A DNA stretch of 44,484 nucleotides from a virus, in IMG/VR virus record IMGVR_UViG_3300010396_000022, positions 1 to 44,484 of that record; one strand, 5' to 3'. The notes beneath the pieces are model-generated. The model saw only the letters and a program-made list of their open reading frames with translations. It did not search any database and was not told the DNA's origin. The translations under genes were made by a program, and so were the position numbers. Shown here piece after piece: positions 1 to 7,185 of this stretch (position 1 is its first letter; every line of letters starts with the position of its first letter).

Positions 1-89
1 CTCGCCGTGATGGCCTGTTCTTCATCGCTGGTGCTGCAACAGCACTGTATGTGATTGGCGTTATTGCGCTGGCGGGGTGGGTGTCATGA
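1..89. repeat. Terminal direct repeat, left copy
   Basis: These 89 bases are identical to 44396-44484. The right copy contains the 3' end of the small membrane-protein gene at 44281, and the left copy contains the same 3' end followed directly by the next gene (ATGA overlap at 86-89). Gene order therefore continues across the join. This is best explained as assembly overlap of a circular or circularly permuted molecule; a true short terminal repeat is the alternative. Confidence 0.95.
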
Positions 90-370
90 GCGCGCGGATA
101 GTCGTTAGCAATCCGCCATCGCTCGTTGAGGCTGGTCGCTCATTCTATGAAGAACTGCGGCAAGTCAGAGCTGCCGAGCTAGACCGGCGCATCGAGGAGA
201 AGGCAGCAGCTTACATGCTGCGGGGTCCCTGTGCCTACGGGCATCCGGTGACGCTAGAAAACACGCAGCGAATTGGCACGGCTGGATATCGTTGCCGAGA
301 ATGCCGCCGCAAGATTGCGCGCGAAAGCGCTCGTCGCAAGGCCGCCAAAGCTCGCGGTGAGCAATCATGA
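86..370 (+). CDS. Small Cys/His-rich protein
   Basis: A 94-residue protein of unknown function. The ATG at 86 overlaps the stop of the preceding gene (ATGA), so it is preferred over an in-frame GTG at 77. Residues about 48-80 hold C-x3-H, then a conserved-looking ENT, then C-x2-C. This resembles the small zinc-binding segment found in many phage HNH-type proteins, but no HNH catalytic motif follows. The C-terminus is very basic (Arg/Lys/Ala rich). It is chained by overlaps into the rightward early operon. Zinc binding is inference from the spacing. Confidence 0.75.
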   Translation: MSARIVVSNPPSLVEAGRSFYEELRQVRAAELDRRIEEKAAAYMLRGPCAYGHPVTLENTQRIGTAGYRCRECRRKIARESARRKAAKARGEQS

Positions 371-603
371 GCGCGCCGTTCAAGCCAACCGGTAAAGCGC
401 TTCCCGCGTGGTTCCGTCAACCCGGCGAAAGCTGGCACGATTGGGACAAGCGCCGCATTGCTGAGAACGAAGCCGCGCTGGAAGCCAAGATGGCCGATTA
501 TCCCGCGCCACTCGATCACCTGAAAGCTGGTGGTCTTGGACTGGCCGTGGGTGTTGGAACCTACGATGCGAACGGTAATCCGAAAGGATCAGGCTGGTGG
601 TGA
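367..603 (+). CDS. Hypothetical protein, 78 aa
   Basis: Starts with an ATGA overlap on the previous gene and ends in a GTGA overlap with the next. The N-terminal half is charged and tryptophan-rich (WFRQPGESWHDWDKRR region), and the C-terminus is glycine-rich. There is no signal peptide or membrane segment. The overlap chain supports translation as part of the early rightward operon. Function not recognised. Confidence 0.7.
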   Translation: MSAPFKPTGKALPAWFRQPGESWHDWDKRRIAENEAALEAKMADYPAPLDHLKAGGLGLAVGVGTYDANGNPKGSGWW

Positions 604-1253
604 CGAACGCCATCCCATCTCTCCTAGAGGACGACCACAACAAGGGCGTTCCGGCTTCGCCGTCGGACCAGTCGGGCTCCGCCCCGAGCCCTGAAGGTCT
701 CGGCCATACGGCGACTGTTCCTAACGCTGCGTTCGAGCGCAGAGTGGACTTTATTCCCGCGTTCGACAGGCGCGATCCAAACCCGAGCCGAAATTACGGC
801 CTCGGATCAATGCGCATCAGGTTCGTTCTGAAGGGAGAACTTGGCGCGGTCCAGTGGATGATTGGGACTTCGTGGGACGTGGAGTCTGCGCGCGAACCAA
901 CTCCGTGGAGGGATGGCACGAAACCGGATGGTTGGGACTTGGGCTATCACAGCCCTCGGCCACTTTACGAAGGTCAGACCCATATGGATTCCTGCGACGT
1001 GTTGCCAGGGCCTTGTTATTATGATGGTTCTGGCCTCAACGCCGAACTGCTGATTGAGAACTTCATCAGCCAAGGCACCGACTATGTGTGGAAAGCGCTG
1101 GAAGCTTATTACCGCTGCACATTCGAGGATGCGGACTGGCCGTTTGACGATAGCGGCAATCTAAAAGCGTCAGCGATCGAAGCCTTTGGTCAAGACGCGA
1201 AGCGGCTTGATGTGGAGCACGAGAGCGCGGTCCCGCAGGGAGACGCCCGATGA
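600..1253 (+). CDS. Hypothetical phage protein, about 217 aa
   Basis: The GTG at 600 forms a GTGA overlap with the stop of the previous gene; a second in-frame GTG lies at 597. The first 50 residues look disordered (Pro/Ser/Gly rich). The rest is an acidic, aromatic-rich globular protein with four cysteines in the middle. No motif was recognised. It ends in an ATGA overlap with the next gene, so it is translationally coupled in the early operon. Confidence 0.75.
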   Translation: MTNAIPSLLEDDHNKGVPASPSDQSGSAPSPEGLGHTATVPNAAFERRVDFIPAFDRRDPNPSRNYGLGSMRIRFVLKGELGAVQWMIGTSWDVESAREPTPWRDGTKPDGWDLGYHSPRPLYEGQTHMDSCDVLPGPCYYDGSGLNAELLIENFISQGTDYVWKALEAYYRCTFEDADWPFDDSGNLKASAIEAFGQDAKRLDVEHESAVPQGDAR

Positions 1254-1474
1254 TCAGCACATCTCTCCTAGAGAGCGCACAGACACCCGAGCTTAGTTTC
1301 GCAATCTCCAAATTCACGGCGATGAGCGGCGAATGGGATCGTGCTGCGGCTGCTCTCAAGCAACGCGATTACGATGCCTTCGACCGGCACATGGCGAAAT
1401 TCAACGAGATCAAGGATTCCAACCCAGGAGGGGGCGCGTCCAATAAATGCGCCACACACAATCATGGCAACTAG
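1250..1474 (+). CDS. Small protein upstream of the ERF annealase
   Basis: A 74-residue, mostly helical-looking protein that starts in an ATGA overlap and whose 3' end overlaps the ERF gene by 11 nt. The C-terminus carries a short Gly/Asn/Cys/His tail. No family recognised. Its position next to the recombination pair suggests an accessory early role, which is inference only. Confidence 0.65.
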   Translation: MISTSLLESAQTPELSFAISKFTAMSGEWDRAAAALKQRDYDAFDRHMAKFNEIKDSNPGGGASNKCATHNHGN

Positions 1475-2105
1475 AGCACTAAAGACCGTCGAGAACATCA
1501 TCGACGAAGCGGACAGCAAGCGCAACATCGCGCAGCGGATCGCTGCCGTCATGGGCGAAGTCGATTACGTCCAGAAGGAACGCAAGCAGGGCATGAACTA
1601 CTCCATCGTGTCGCACGACGCGGTGACGGCCAAGGTTCGCCCGCTGCTCCACAAGCACGGGGTGATCTACTACCCCAAGGGCCTCCAGGTCCAGCAGAAC
1701 GGCAACCGAACCGAAGCCGTGTTCTCTGTCCGCTTCGAGAACATCGACGATCGCTCCGATTACATCGACGTTGAGACGATGGGCTACGGGGTGGATCCGC
1801 AGGACAAGGGGCCGGGCAAGGCGATCAGCTACGGCGTGAAATACGCGCTGCTGAAGGTGCTGGGGCTGGAAACTGGCGACGATCCCGACGAAGTTCAGGA
1901 CAACCGCGCCGACTTCAAGCCGGGGAACTTCATAACCGACCAGCAGCGCGATGATCTTGAAGCATTGGCTGGCGAGGTTGGGGCCGACGTTCCGCGCTTC
2001 TGCAAATACTTCGGCGTCAAGACCCTCTCCTGCATCCCCGCCGACCGATACGACGCCGCAGTCGAAGCGCTGAAGGCCAAGAAGAAGGAAATGGCAAATG
2101 CATGA
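1464..2105 (+). CDS. erf: ERF-family single-strand annealing protein
   Basis: A 213-residue recombinase of the ERF superfamily, which anneals complementary single strands during phage recombination and replication. The segment NYSIVSHDAVTAKVRPLLHKHG, the central F-S-V-R-F region and the D-P-Q-D-K-G-P-G-K-A-I-S-Y-G-V-K-Y block are typical of this family. The start at 1464 (ATG, MATRALKT) is preferred to a much longer upstream reading because residues before it lie in the previous gene. It overlaps the YqaJ exonuclease gene by 8 nt. The two should act as an exonuclease-annealase pair like lambda Exo/Bet. The C-terminal 50 residues would carry a partner-binding region. Confidence 0.9.
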   Translation: MATRALKTVENIIDEADSKRNIAQRIAAVMGEVDYVQKERKQGMNYSIVSHDAVTAKVRPLLHKHGVIYYPKGLQVQQNGNRTEAVFSVRFENIDDRSDYIDVETMGYGVDPQDKGPGKAISYGVKYALLKVLGLETGDDPDEVQDNRADFKPGNFITDQQRDDLEALAGEVGADVPRFCKYFGVKTLSCIPADRYDAAVEALKAKKKEMANA

Positions 2106-2730
2106 ACAAGGATCCCAAGAGTGGCTGCAAGAGCGCTGCGGCAAAGTCACGGCCTCACGGATCGCGGACCTGATGGCTCGCACCAAGAGCGGATATTCAG
2201 CCTCACGGGCGAACTATGCCTCGCAACTCATTTGCGAGCGCCTGACAGGGTGCGTCGCGCCGTCATTCACCAATGCGGCAATGATCCACGGGACCGAGAC
2301 GGAGCCGGAAGCTCGGCGGGCTTACGAGTTCTACATCGACCGTGACGTGGTTCAGGTCGGCTTCATGCCGCACCCGTCTATCGAGATGGCCGGCGCGTCT
2401 CCCGATGGCCTGATCGGCGACGACGGACTGTTGGAACTGAAATGCCCCAACAGCGCCACGCACATCGAAACGCTGCTCGGCGGGGTTATTCCTGACAAGT
2501 ATGTGAAGCAGATGCAATTCCAGATGGCCTGCACTGGCCGTCAATGGTGCGACTTCGCCAGTTACGACAACCGGCTTCCCGAGCGGATGCGGCTGTTCGT
2601 CAAGCGCGTTGACCGCGACGAGGAATTGATTGGCGAGATTGAGACCGAGGTTCGCGGCTTCCTTGCCGAAATCGACGAGACGGTGGCGCAACTCCGCGCC
2701 AGATACGAACAGCAACTGGAGGCAGCATAG
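2098..2730 (+). CDS. YqaJ-type viral exonuclease
   Basis: A 210-residue PD-(D/E)XK nuclease of the YqaJ/lambda Exo family, expected to resect 5' ends of duplex DNA for the adjacent annealase. Visible motifs are the N-terminal QGSQEWLQERCGKVTASRIADL (substrate-binding helix and TAS), the acidic SPDGLI at about residue 100, and the ELKCP catalytic Glu-x-Lys soon after. Q-M-Q-F-Q-M-A-C then matches the family's terminal helix. It starts at 2098, 8 nt before the ERF stop, and ends in a 1-nt TAGTG overlap with the next gene. Length matches lambda Exo-sized enzymes. Confidence 0.93.
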   Translation: MHEQGSQEWLQERCGKVTASRIADLMARTKSGYSASRANYASQLICERLTGCVAPSFTNAAMIHGTETEPEARRAYEFYIDRDVVQVGFMPHPSIEMAGASPDGLIGDDGLLELKCPNSATHIETLLGGVIPDKYVKQMQFQMACTGRQWCDFASYDNRLPERMRLFVKRVDRDEELIGEIETEVRGFLAEIDETVAQLRARYEQQLEAA

Positions 2731-3026
2731 TGGCTTACGAACAGCGCGACCTTAGCGGGTCGCTATTCAAGAACGACAAGCGCGAGAAGGACAGCCACCC
2801 GACCCTAACCGGAACGGTGATGATCGGCGGCGTCGAATACTGGGCGTCGGGCTGGACCAAGGAACGCGCCAACGGCGACAAGTGGATTAGCCTGTCGTTC
2901 AAGGTGAAAGAGCAGCGCAACGGTTCGCAGGGCGCTCCGATGCAGCGCGGTCGGTTTGACGATGATCTGGACGATTCCGTGCCGTTCGCTTCGTGCGACC
3001 CGGACTTGGAGTGGCGGGTCGGCTGA
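2730..3026 (+). CDS. Small beta-rich protein, possible ssDNA-binding or DUF736-like
   Basis: A 98-residue protein with a GTG start sharing one base with the exonuclease stop. Residues 8-60 follow the pattern G-S-L-F-K-N-x-K ... L-T-G-T-V-M-I-G-G-x-x-Y-W-x-x-G-W-x-K ... W-I-S-L-S-F-K-V. This is reminiscent of DUF736-type and OB-like small proteins that sit beside phage recombinases. The tail is acidic (DDDLDDSVPF), as in single-strand binding proteins. Position plus acidic tail suggest ssDNA binding; this is inference. Confidence 0.75.
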   Translation: MAYEQRDLSGSLFKNDKREKDSHPTLTGTVMIGGVEYWASGWTKERANGDKWISLSFKVKEQRNGSQGAPMQRGRFDDDLDDSVPFASCDPDLEWRVG

Positions 3027-3547
3027 TGCTCCGCAAGACAGCCATTGATTTACCGCCAGCTGAAATCCTTCGTGAATACCTCAGCTACGATGCTGAGACT
3101 GGTATTCTCCGTTGGCGGAAAAGAGACCAGCCCTCCCACCAACATCTGGTTGGGAAGGAGGCTTTGTCTGGCCCAACATCGCGTGGCTACAAGCGTGGTG
3201 GCCTATTTGGTCGGAACGTCATGGCGCACCGCGTTATTTGGAAGATGGTCTATGGCGATGACCCGCTTGAGATCGACCATATTGATGGCGACCCGACCAA
3301 CAATCGCCTGAGCAATCTCAGATCAGTTACTCGGCAGGACAACGTTAGAAACGTTCGTCGTAAAGTCGGCAATAAGAGTGGATGCACGGGCGTGCATTAT
3401 CGGCGTGGATATTGGATCGCGTCGATCAGGCATGATGGACGGCAGATCGAGCTAGGTTACTTCAAGGACAAGCAGCTCGCAATTGCCTCTAGGAAGTCTG
3501 CGGAACGGCAATTCGGATATCACCCGAACCATGGGAGGGACGCATGA
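3026..3547 (+). CDS. HNH endonuclease with AP2 DNA-binding domain
   Basis: A 173-residue protein starting in a TGATG overlap (3024-3028). Residues about 60-105 form an HNH module (HRVIWKM ... EIDHIDGDPTNNRLSNLR), with the central DHID as metal-binding centre. Residues about 115-170 form an AP2-like sheet (SGCTGVHYRRGYWIASI ... LGYFKD). This HNH-AP2 architecture is typical of free-standing homing-type endonucleases in phages. It lies inside the recombination operon with perfect start/stop overlaps on both sides, so if it arrived by homing it is now integrated into the translation chain. Confidence 0.92.
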   Translation: MLRKTAIDLPPAEILREYLSYDAETGILRWRKRDQPSHQHLVGKEALSGPTSRGYKRGGLFGRNVMAHRVIWKMVYGDDPLEIDHIDGDPTNNRLSNLRSVTRQDNVRNVRRKVGNKSGCTGVHYRRGYWIASIRHDGRQIELGYFKDKQLAIASRKSAERQFGYHPNHGRDA

Positions 3548-3888
3548 AGCGGAGCTCACCGTTAAACAGCCGCCGCAGGCACAAGCCCGCCTGCATCAAG
3601 CGCTATCACGATTGGGTCGCATCGATGGGCTGCTTAGTCTGTGGAGGAGCGGCTTGTGTCCACCACGTCACCGCTTACGCTGACAAGCCGGGACGCTTCT
3701 CGCGTGATGATTGGCTGGTGGTGCCCCTTTGCCCGCCTCACCATCAGAAGGTGTTCGATCCGAGCGCCAGCGATCCGATCAGCGTCGAGGGATTGGGCCA
3801 TCAGGGCTTCTTCGACAAATATGGGATCGACCTTCTCGCAGAGGCGATGGCCTTTGCCGAAACCTATCAACGGAGGGCCGCAGCGTGA
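3544..3888 (+). CDS. HNH-type nuclease, Ref/DUF968-like
   Basis: A 114-residue protein starting in an ATGA overlap. Residues about 28-66 carry C-L-V-C, then HH, then P-L-C-P-P-H-H, a zinc/HNH arrangement like that in Ref and DUF968 recombination nucleases of prophages. The N-terminus is basic. It ends in a GTGA overlap with the next gene. Its place just after ERF, YqaJ and the ssDNA-binding-like protein suggests a role in recombination or Holliday-structure processing. The exact family is inference. Confidence 0.8.
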   Translation: MKRSSPLNSRRRHKPACIKRYHDWVASMGCLVCGGAACVHHVTAYADKPGRFSRDDWLVVPLCPPHHQKVFDPSASDPISVEGLGHQGFFDKYGIDLLAEAMAFAETYQRRAAA

Positions 3889-4235
3889 ACGCTATCGCAC
3901 TACCGCTTGAGGAGAGACTGGAACGGGCGCTGCATACGCTCGGGCAAGTTCTCAGCCAAGCCGCCACGGCTCGCGCCGACGCGGAAACCAATGAGGCGAT
4001 CCTGAAGCAGAAGAAAGCCGTCCTGTTCCTGAAATACAAGTCGGGAGGAGAGAGCGCAGCCACTGCCGAGCAAATGGCCTTGGCCGATCCGGCTTATCAG
4101 GAAGCGCTCACCGACTGGACAAAAGCGAATCTCGCATACCGCCGACTGGATGCGGAGGCCGAAGCTGCGCGGTTGCGTTTCGAGGCGTGGCGCACCGCTT
4201 CGTCGAACAAACGCGCTGAACTTAACCTGAGGTGA
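3885..4235 (+). CDS. Coiled-coil early protein, 116 aa
   Basis: The GTG start at 3885 lies in a GTGA overlap; the longer upstream reading falls inside the HNH gene. The protein is almost wholly alpha-helical: two heptad-like stretches (residues about 5-45 and 60-110, rich in Ala, Glu, Leu, Lys) joined by a Gly/Glu-rich hinge. No membrane segment. Such small coiled-coil proteins are common beside phage recombinases, but no function is recognised. Confidence 0.75.
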   Translation: MNAIALPLEERLERALHTLGQVLSQAATARADAETNEAILKQKKAVLFLKYKSGGESAATAEQMALADPAYQEALTDWTKANLAYRRLDAEAEAARLRFEAWRTASSNKRAELNLR

Positions 4236-4239
4236 GAAC

Positions 4240-4380
4240 ATGATCTTCCGAAACAGCCGCGAGACGGAGAGGTCTTTCATGTGGAGGCCACATTGGCAGA
4301 CACCTGGAAGGAGAGAGTGGGTGCATGGTCGGGTGCACGAAATGCGGTGCAAATGCTCTCGTTGCCGGAGGGCGGCGTAA
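4240..4380 (+). CDS. Small Cys-containing basic protein, 46 aa
   Basis: An ATG at 4240 follows a good ribosome site (AGGTGAGAAC) placed just after the previous stop, and the stop TAA at 4378-4380 shares its last base with the next ATG (TAATG). The protein is strongly basic and tryptophan-rich and ends in C-K-C-S-R-C, so it may bind metal or nucleic acid. Both boundaries fit the tight gene chain, which is the main support. Function unknown. Confidence 0.6.
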   Translation: MIFRNSRETERSFMWRPHWQTPGRREWVHGRVHEMRCKCSRCRRAA

Positions 4381-4817
4381 TGGGCTTAGATACCTCACAC
4401 GATTGCTGGCACGCCGCATATTCGGCGTTTGGTAGATGGCGGCAAAAGGTAGCTGAAGTCGCCGGTTACGCCATTTGGAAAGTCAAATACGACGATTATC
4501 CAGCAACCGATACAGTTATGATCGATTGGGGCCACCTGCCGGAAAACGCCCTAATGGGAGACTGGCCCGAAACCCCGAGCGATCCTCTACTCGTTCTTAT
4601 CGCTCACAGCGACTGCGAAGGGATTATCAGACCGGAGCAAGGGGTGCCGTTGGCTGATAGACTGGAAGAGCTTCTTCCTGAACTAGAGGCTGTCGATGCC
4701 ACCGAGGGAAGCGTTGGCCATATAGAATATCACGGCGGATATGCCGGTGCAGCGCGAAAGTTCATTGCTGGGCTTCGATTGGCCGCAGCTGCGAACGAAG
4801 ATGTGGATTTCCACTGA
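4380..4817 (+). CDS. Conserved phage protein starting MGLDTSHDCWH
   Basis: A 145-residue protein. The start at 4380 (TAATG overlap) is preferred over an upstream ATG at 4281 because the text from MGLDTSHDCWHAAYSAFGRWR onward reads like a small phage protein family that begins this way; the preceding residues belong to the 46-aa gene. It is acidic and globular with no membrane segment. Function unknown. It belongs to the early operon upstream of the integration genes. Confidence 0.8.
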   Translation: MGLDTSHDCWHAAYSAFGRWRQKVAEVAGYAIWKVKYDDYPATDTVMIDWGHLPENALMGDWPETPSDPLLVLIAHSDCEGIIRPEQGVPLADRLEELLPELEAVDATEGSVGHIEYHGGYAGAARKFIAGLRLAAAANEDVDFH

Positions 4818-4851
4818 TGACCCAAACACCACCATCATCAGGCACACAGTC

Positions 4852-5070
4852 ATGACAGTATGGAAGACGATAGACACATACCCGTTTGACGGGACTCGCG
4901 TACTCGTTTGGAGCCGACTGGAGGGCGAGCGCGATGACGGCCCAACGCCGCTGCCAGCTTACTGCGATGCTGAAGACGGCATATGGTGGCTAGCGCAAGG
5001 ATTGGAGGAGGTGGATAGCCCAGACTGGTGGATGCCCTTACCCCCACCACCGGACAACACTGATGTCTAA
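4852..5070 (+). CDS. DUF551-like small protein
   Basis: About 72 residues. W-K-T-I-D-T-Y-P-x-D-G-T-R-V-L-V-W near the start and W-W-M-P-L-P-P-P-P at the end match the layout of DUF551-type phage proteins (an opening Trp motif, then a closing W-M-P-L-P). ATG 4852 is taken as start. ATG 4801 is also possible because it keeps an MWIS motif, but it would overlap the previous gene. The 3' end overlaps the Xis-like gene by 8 nt. Confidence 0.7.
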   Translation: MTVWKTIDTYPFDGTRVLVWSRLEGERDDGPTPLPAYCDAEDGIWWLAQGLEEVDSPDWWMPLPPPPDNTDV

Positions 5071-5398
5071 AGCCGCTCGCTTCTCGCAGGCTGACCGTCC
5101 CTATTCGCCGGAAACTTTAGCCGATCGCTGGTCTTGCTCATCGGAGACCGTTCGGCAAATGTGTCGGCGCGGGGATCTGAGCTACTTCCGGCTCGGCAAG
5201 CTGATTCGCATTCCCGCCAACGAGGTTGAGCGTGTCGAATGTCTGAATGGCGTCTCGTCAAGCACAGAGGACAATGGAGCCTCGCCTACGGAAATCCCCG
5301 CAAGCGAATTGCGACTGGCACGAATGATCGGGGACGGGCCGAAGCTATCGCTGGTGAAATATGGCGACGGCTCAACCGACCAGCGCAGGAACGGGTAA
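5063..5398 (+). CDS. Helix-turn-helix protein, likely excisionase (Xis-like)
   Basis: A 111-residue protein. Residues about 12-58 form a MerR/AlpA-type winged HTH (YSPETLADRWSCSSETVRQM ... LSYFRLGKLIRIP), the usual fold of phage excisionases that bend attP and set integrase direction. The 3' 160 nt are read in a second frame as the integrase N-terminus, so residues about 60-111 are constrained by the overlap and look low-complexity. It starts 8 nt before the end of the DUF551-like gene. Identity as excisionase follows from fold and position and is not proven. Confidence 0.82.
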   Translation: MSKAARFSQADRPYSPETLADRWSCSSETVRQMCRRGDLSYFRLGKLIRIPANEVERVECLNGVSSSTEDNGASPTEIPASELRLARMIGDGPKLSLVKYGDGSTDQRRNG

Positions 5399-6201
5399 CA
5401 GACCTGTGGGAACCCTACAAACAGGATCGCATAGCGAACGGCGGCTCGGAAGCGCGGCTAAAGTCGCTCTGGAAAACCCTGGAACCGGCGTTCGGATACA
5501 AGCTCGGAAAAGCCATAACGAAGCAGGATTGCCGGGACTATGCCGCCAAGCGGAAGAGGGAAGGGAAGTCGCCTTCCACAATCAAGACCGAGCTGGAAGC
5601 GCTAAGGGCCTGCCTCAGGTGGCACTATGGCAAGGATGCTCCGATTATCACGGCCCCCGCTCCTTCCAAGCCGAGAGAGCGGTTCCTGACGAAGGAGGAA
5701 GCCGACAAGCTTCTAGCGAGCATAAAGACGCCGCATGTTCGGCTGTTCGTAACGCTGGCGCTGGCGACGGGCGCGAGGATGAGCGCTATTCTCGACTTGA
5801 CGTGGGACCGCGTGGATTTCGAGGTTGGCACGATCGACTTCCGGCCAGCGGGCCGAAACGTAACGAACAAACGCCGGGTGATAGTGCCAATGAACCGCAG
5901 GGCTCGGGAGGCACTGGAAGAGGCGCGGAAGGGCGCTCTAACCGATCATGTGATCGAATATGGAGAGAAGCCGGTAAAGAGCATCAAACGAGCCATCGCG
6001 GCGGCGGCGAGGCGCTCCGGCGTTCAATGCTCGCCGCATGTGTTTCGGCATACAGCTGGAGTGTGGATGGCTCAGGCCGACGTGCCGATGCAGAAGATCG
6101 CGCAGTTCCTGGGACACACATCAACGAGGATCACGGAGACCGTGTATGCCCGATATTCTCCCCGGTTCATGGCCGATGCAGCGAGCGCTTTGGACTGGTA
6201 G
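5239..6201 (+). CDS. int: Tyrosine integrase
   Basis: A 320-residue site-specific recombinase of the lambda Int/XerD family. Residues 1-50 look like a small arm-binding domain, about 52-135 the SAM-like core-binding domain, and about 148-315 the catalytic domain. Catalytic residues are visible: Arg180 (TGARMSAILDL), His267-x-x-Arg270 (PHVFRH), His293 (LGHTS) and nucleophile Tyr303 (TVYARYSP). It overlaps the Xis-like gene by 160 nt and ends 60 nt before the tRNA-derived attP, the normal arrangement for a tRNA-targeting integrase. It should integrate the circular genome into a host tRNA-Val gene. Confidence 0.97.
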   Translation: MSEWRLVKHRGQWSLAYGNPRKRIATGTNDRGRAEAIAGEIWRRLNRPAQERVTDLWEPYKQDRIANGGSEARLKSLWKTLEPAFGYKLGKAITKQDCRDYAAKRKREGKSPSTIKTELEALRACLRWHYGKDAPIITAPAPSKPRERFLTKEEADKLLASIKTPHVRLFVTLALATGARMSAILDLTWDRVDFEVGTIDFRPAGRNVTNKRRVIVPMNRRAREALEEARKGALTDHVIEYGEKPVKSIKRAIAAAARRSGVQCSPHVFRHTAGVWMAQADVPMQKIAQFLGHTSTRITETVYARYSPRFMADAASALDW

Positions 6202-6261
6202 CCGGTTCACTGGTTCCAGTAGAACCTCTCGGGCGAATCGGAAGAAATGGCTGGAAACTGC

Positions 6262-6305
6262 GGTGGGCGGTGACGGGCTCGAACCGCCGACCCTCTCGGT
6301 GTAAA
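6262..6305 (-). other. attP: attP core: 3' 44 nt of a tRNA-Val(UAC) gene
   Basis: Read on the minus strand this gives the anticodon loop TTTACAC (anticodon UAC), the 3' anticodon strand CGAGA, variable loop GGGTC, T-arm GGCGG-TTCGAGC-CCGTC, acceptor strand ACCGCCC, discriminator A and CC. Just upstream (6306 onward) the 5' anticodon strand no longer pairs, so identity with a tRNA stops there. It lies directly downstream of the integrase gene. Integration would restore a complete tRNA at the host junction. Confidence 0.9.
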
Positions 6306-6358
6306 AGCGAGCCACCCCCGCCAAACCGCCATTTTCTCGACAATTTCAAAGAGCGTCA

Positions 6359-6380
6359 TGCTAAGCTGTCTCTCTTAGCA
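6359..6380 (+). promoter_or_regulatory. Inverted repeat upstream of the SLOG-like gene
   Basis: TGCTAAG (6359-6365) and CTTAGCA (6374-6380) form a perfect 7-bp inverted repeat with an 8-nt spacer, 20 nt before the GTG at 6401. A weak -35-like TCGACA lies at 6337-6342, and the repeat would overlap the -10 area. It could be an operator for the unit downstream of attP or an integrase-associated arm site. Function is inference. Confidence 0.45.
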
Positions 6381-6400
6381 CAGGCGCGGGGTGGTACCAA

Positions 6401-6829
6401 GTGAACCAGGCGTACATCTCGGAAAATCCGGTGTTCTATGCGGTGACTGGCGGCAGGGATTATGCCAACTGGGCGCACGTCAAACGGGTGCTGGACGAAG
6501 AGCGCCCCGGTGTCGTTGTGCAGGGCGAATGTCCGTATGGTGGCGCTGACAAGCTGGCAAAGCGATGGTGCCGGGAGAACGGCGTTCCGTGCATCGGCAT
6601 CGAGGCACTGTGGGATTACTACGGAGGTCGCGCAGCGGGGCCAATCCGCAATGGTTGGATGCTCGATCTATTTCCGATCTACAAGCTGATCGCGTTTCCA
6701 GGAGGAAGGGGAACGAACAATGCCGTGTTACAGGCCGAGAAACGCGAGACACTTGTTCGTGACGAACGCGGCGGCAACGCCGATGCGCCCACTCCCAGTA
6801 ACCCCACAGGAGAAGATGTAGATGGCTGA
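6401..6829 (+). CDS. DUF2493 (YspA-like, SLOG superfamily) nucleotide-binding protein
   Basis: A 142-residue protein with GTG start. Residues about 14-20 give V-T-G-G-R-D-Y. Then come V-V-V-Q-G-E-C-x-x-G-G-A-D-K-L-A-K-R-W (about 38-57), R-N-G-W-M-L-D and F-P-G-G-R-G-T-N-N-A (about 98-108). These are the Rossmann-like GGRD, G-GAD and GG-GT elements of the SMF/YspA branch of the SLOG superfamily, which bind nucleotide-derived ligands. The last 25 residues are an unrelated polar tail. It is the first gene after attP, a usual place for accessory genes. Its role in phage biology is unknown. Confidence 0.88.
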   Translation: MNQAYISENPVFYAVTGGRDYANWAHVKRVLDEERPGVVVQGECPYGGADKLAKRWCRENGVPCIGIEALWDYYGGRAAGPIRNGWMLDLFPIYKLIAFPGGRGTNNAVLQAEKRETLVRDERGGNADAPTPSNPTGEDVDG

Positions 6830-7019
6830 CGAACGCATCCGATACCGGCTCAGGCAAAACGGAACGGTCGTCGCATGGGCGGATGGTCCGACCGCAATGG
6901 CTGAGATCCAACACTACGCTCTCGTCTACGGCCAAGACGCTCCAGTGTGCATCGAGCATTATGAGCGCCATAAGTGGAGGTCACTCTCCCCACCCGTCCC
7001 CAACAAGGGAGGTAGGTGA
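6822..7019 (+). CDS. Hypothetical protein, 65 aa
   Basis: ATG at 6822 overlaps the previous gene by 8 nt. The sequence (R-Y-R-L-R-Q-N-G-T-V-V-A-W-A-D-G) looks like a small beta-hairpin protein, with a basic, proline-rich tail. No recognised domain. Confidence 0.65.
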   Translation: MADERIRYRLRQNGTVVAWADGPTAMAEIQHYALVYGQDAPVCIEHYERHKWRSLSPPVPNKGGR

Positions 7020-7020
7020 A

Positions 7021-7185
7021 ATGCCACAAGTAATCACCGGGCGCCCAATCGAGGACTGGGTACAGGACTATCTTGATCGCCAGAAGCTAGACGGGCCCGA
7101 TCCCATCGATGTTGTGGTGAGGCTGGTCACAAATGCGTTTCGTGAAGAACTAGCCAAGATAAAAGGTTCGTTAAATGACCAATAA
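7021..7185 (+). CDS. Hypothetical protein, 54 aa
   Basis: ATG at 7021 follows GGGAGGTAGGTGAA, a strong ribosome site, right after the previous stop. The longer upstream reading (from 6883) lies inside the previous gene and is rejected. It is a small acidic helical protein and overlaps the next gene by 11 nt. Function unknown. Confidence 0.65.
   Translation: MPQVITGRPIEDWVQDYLDRQKLDGPDPIDVVVRLVTNAFREELAKIKGSLNDQ

Noticed and set aside
6255-6330. A complete tRNA-Val gene
   Set aside because: Only the 3' 44 nt match; the 5' anticodon strand does not pair and no D-arm or 5' acceptor is present. It is an attachment site and not a working tRNA.
5361-6404. A 347-codon open frame on the plus strand
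   Set aside because: It overlaps the integrase in another frame, has no family-like motifs, and reads through the attP region. The integrase frame has all catalytic residues.
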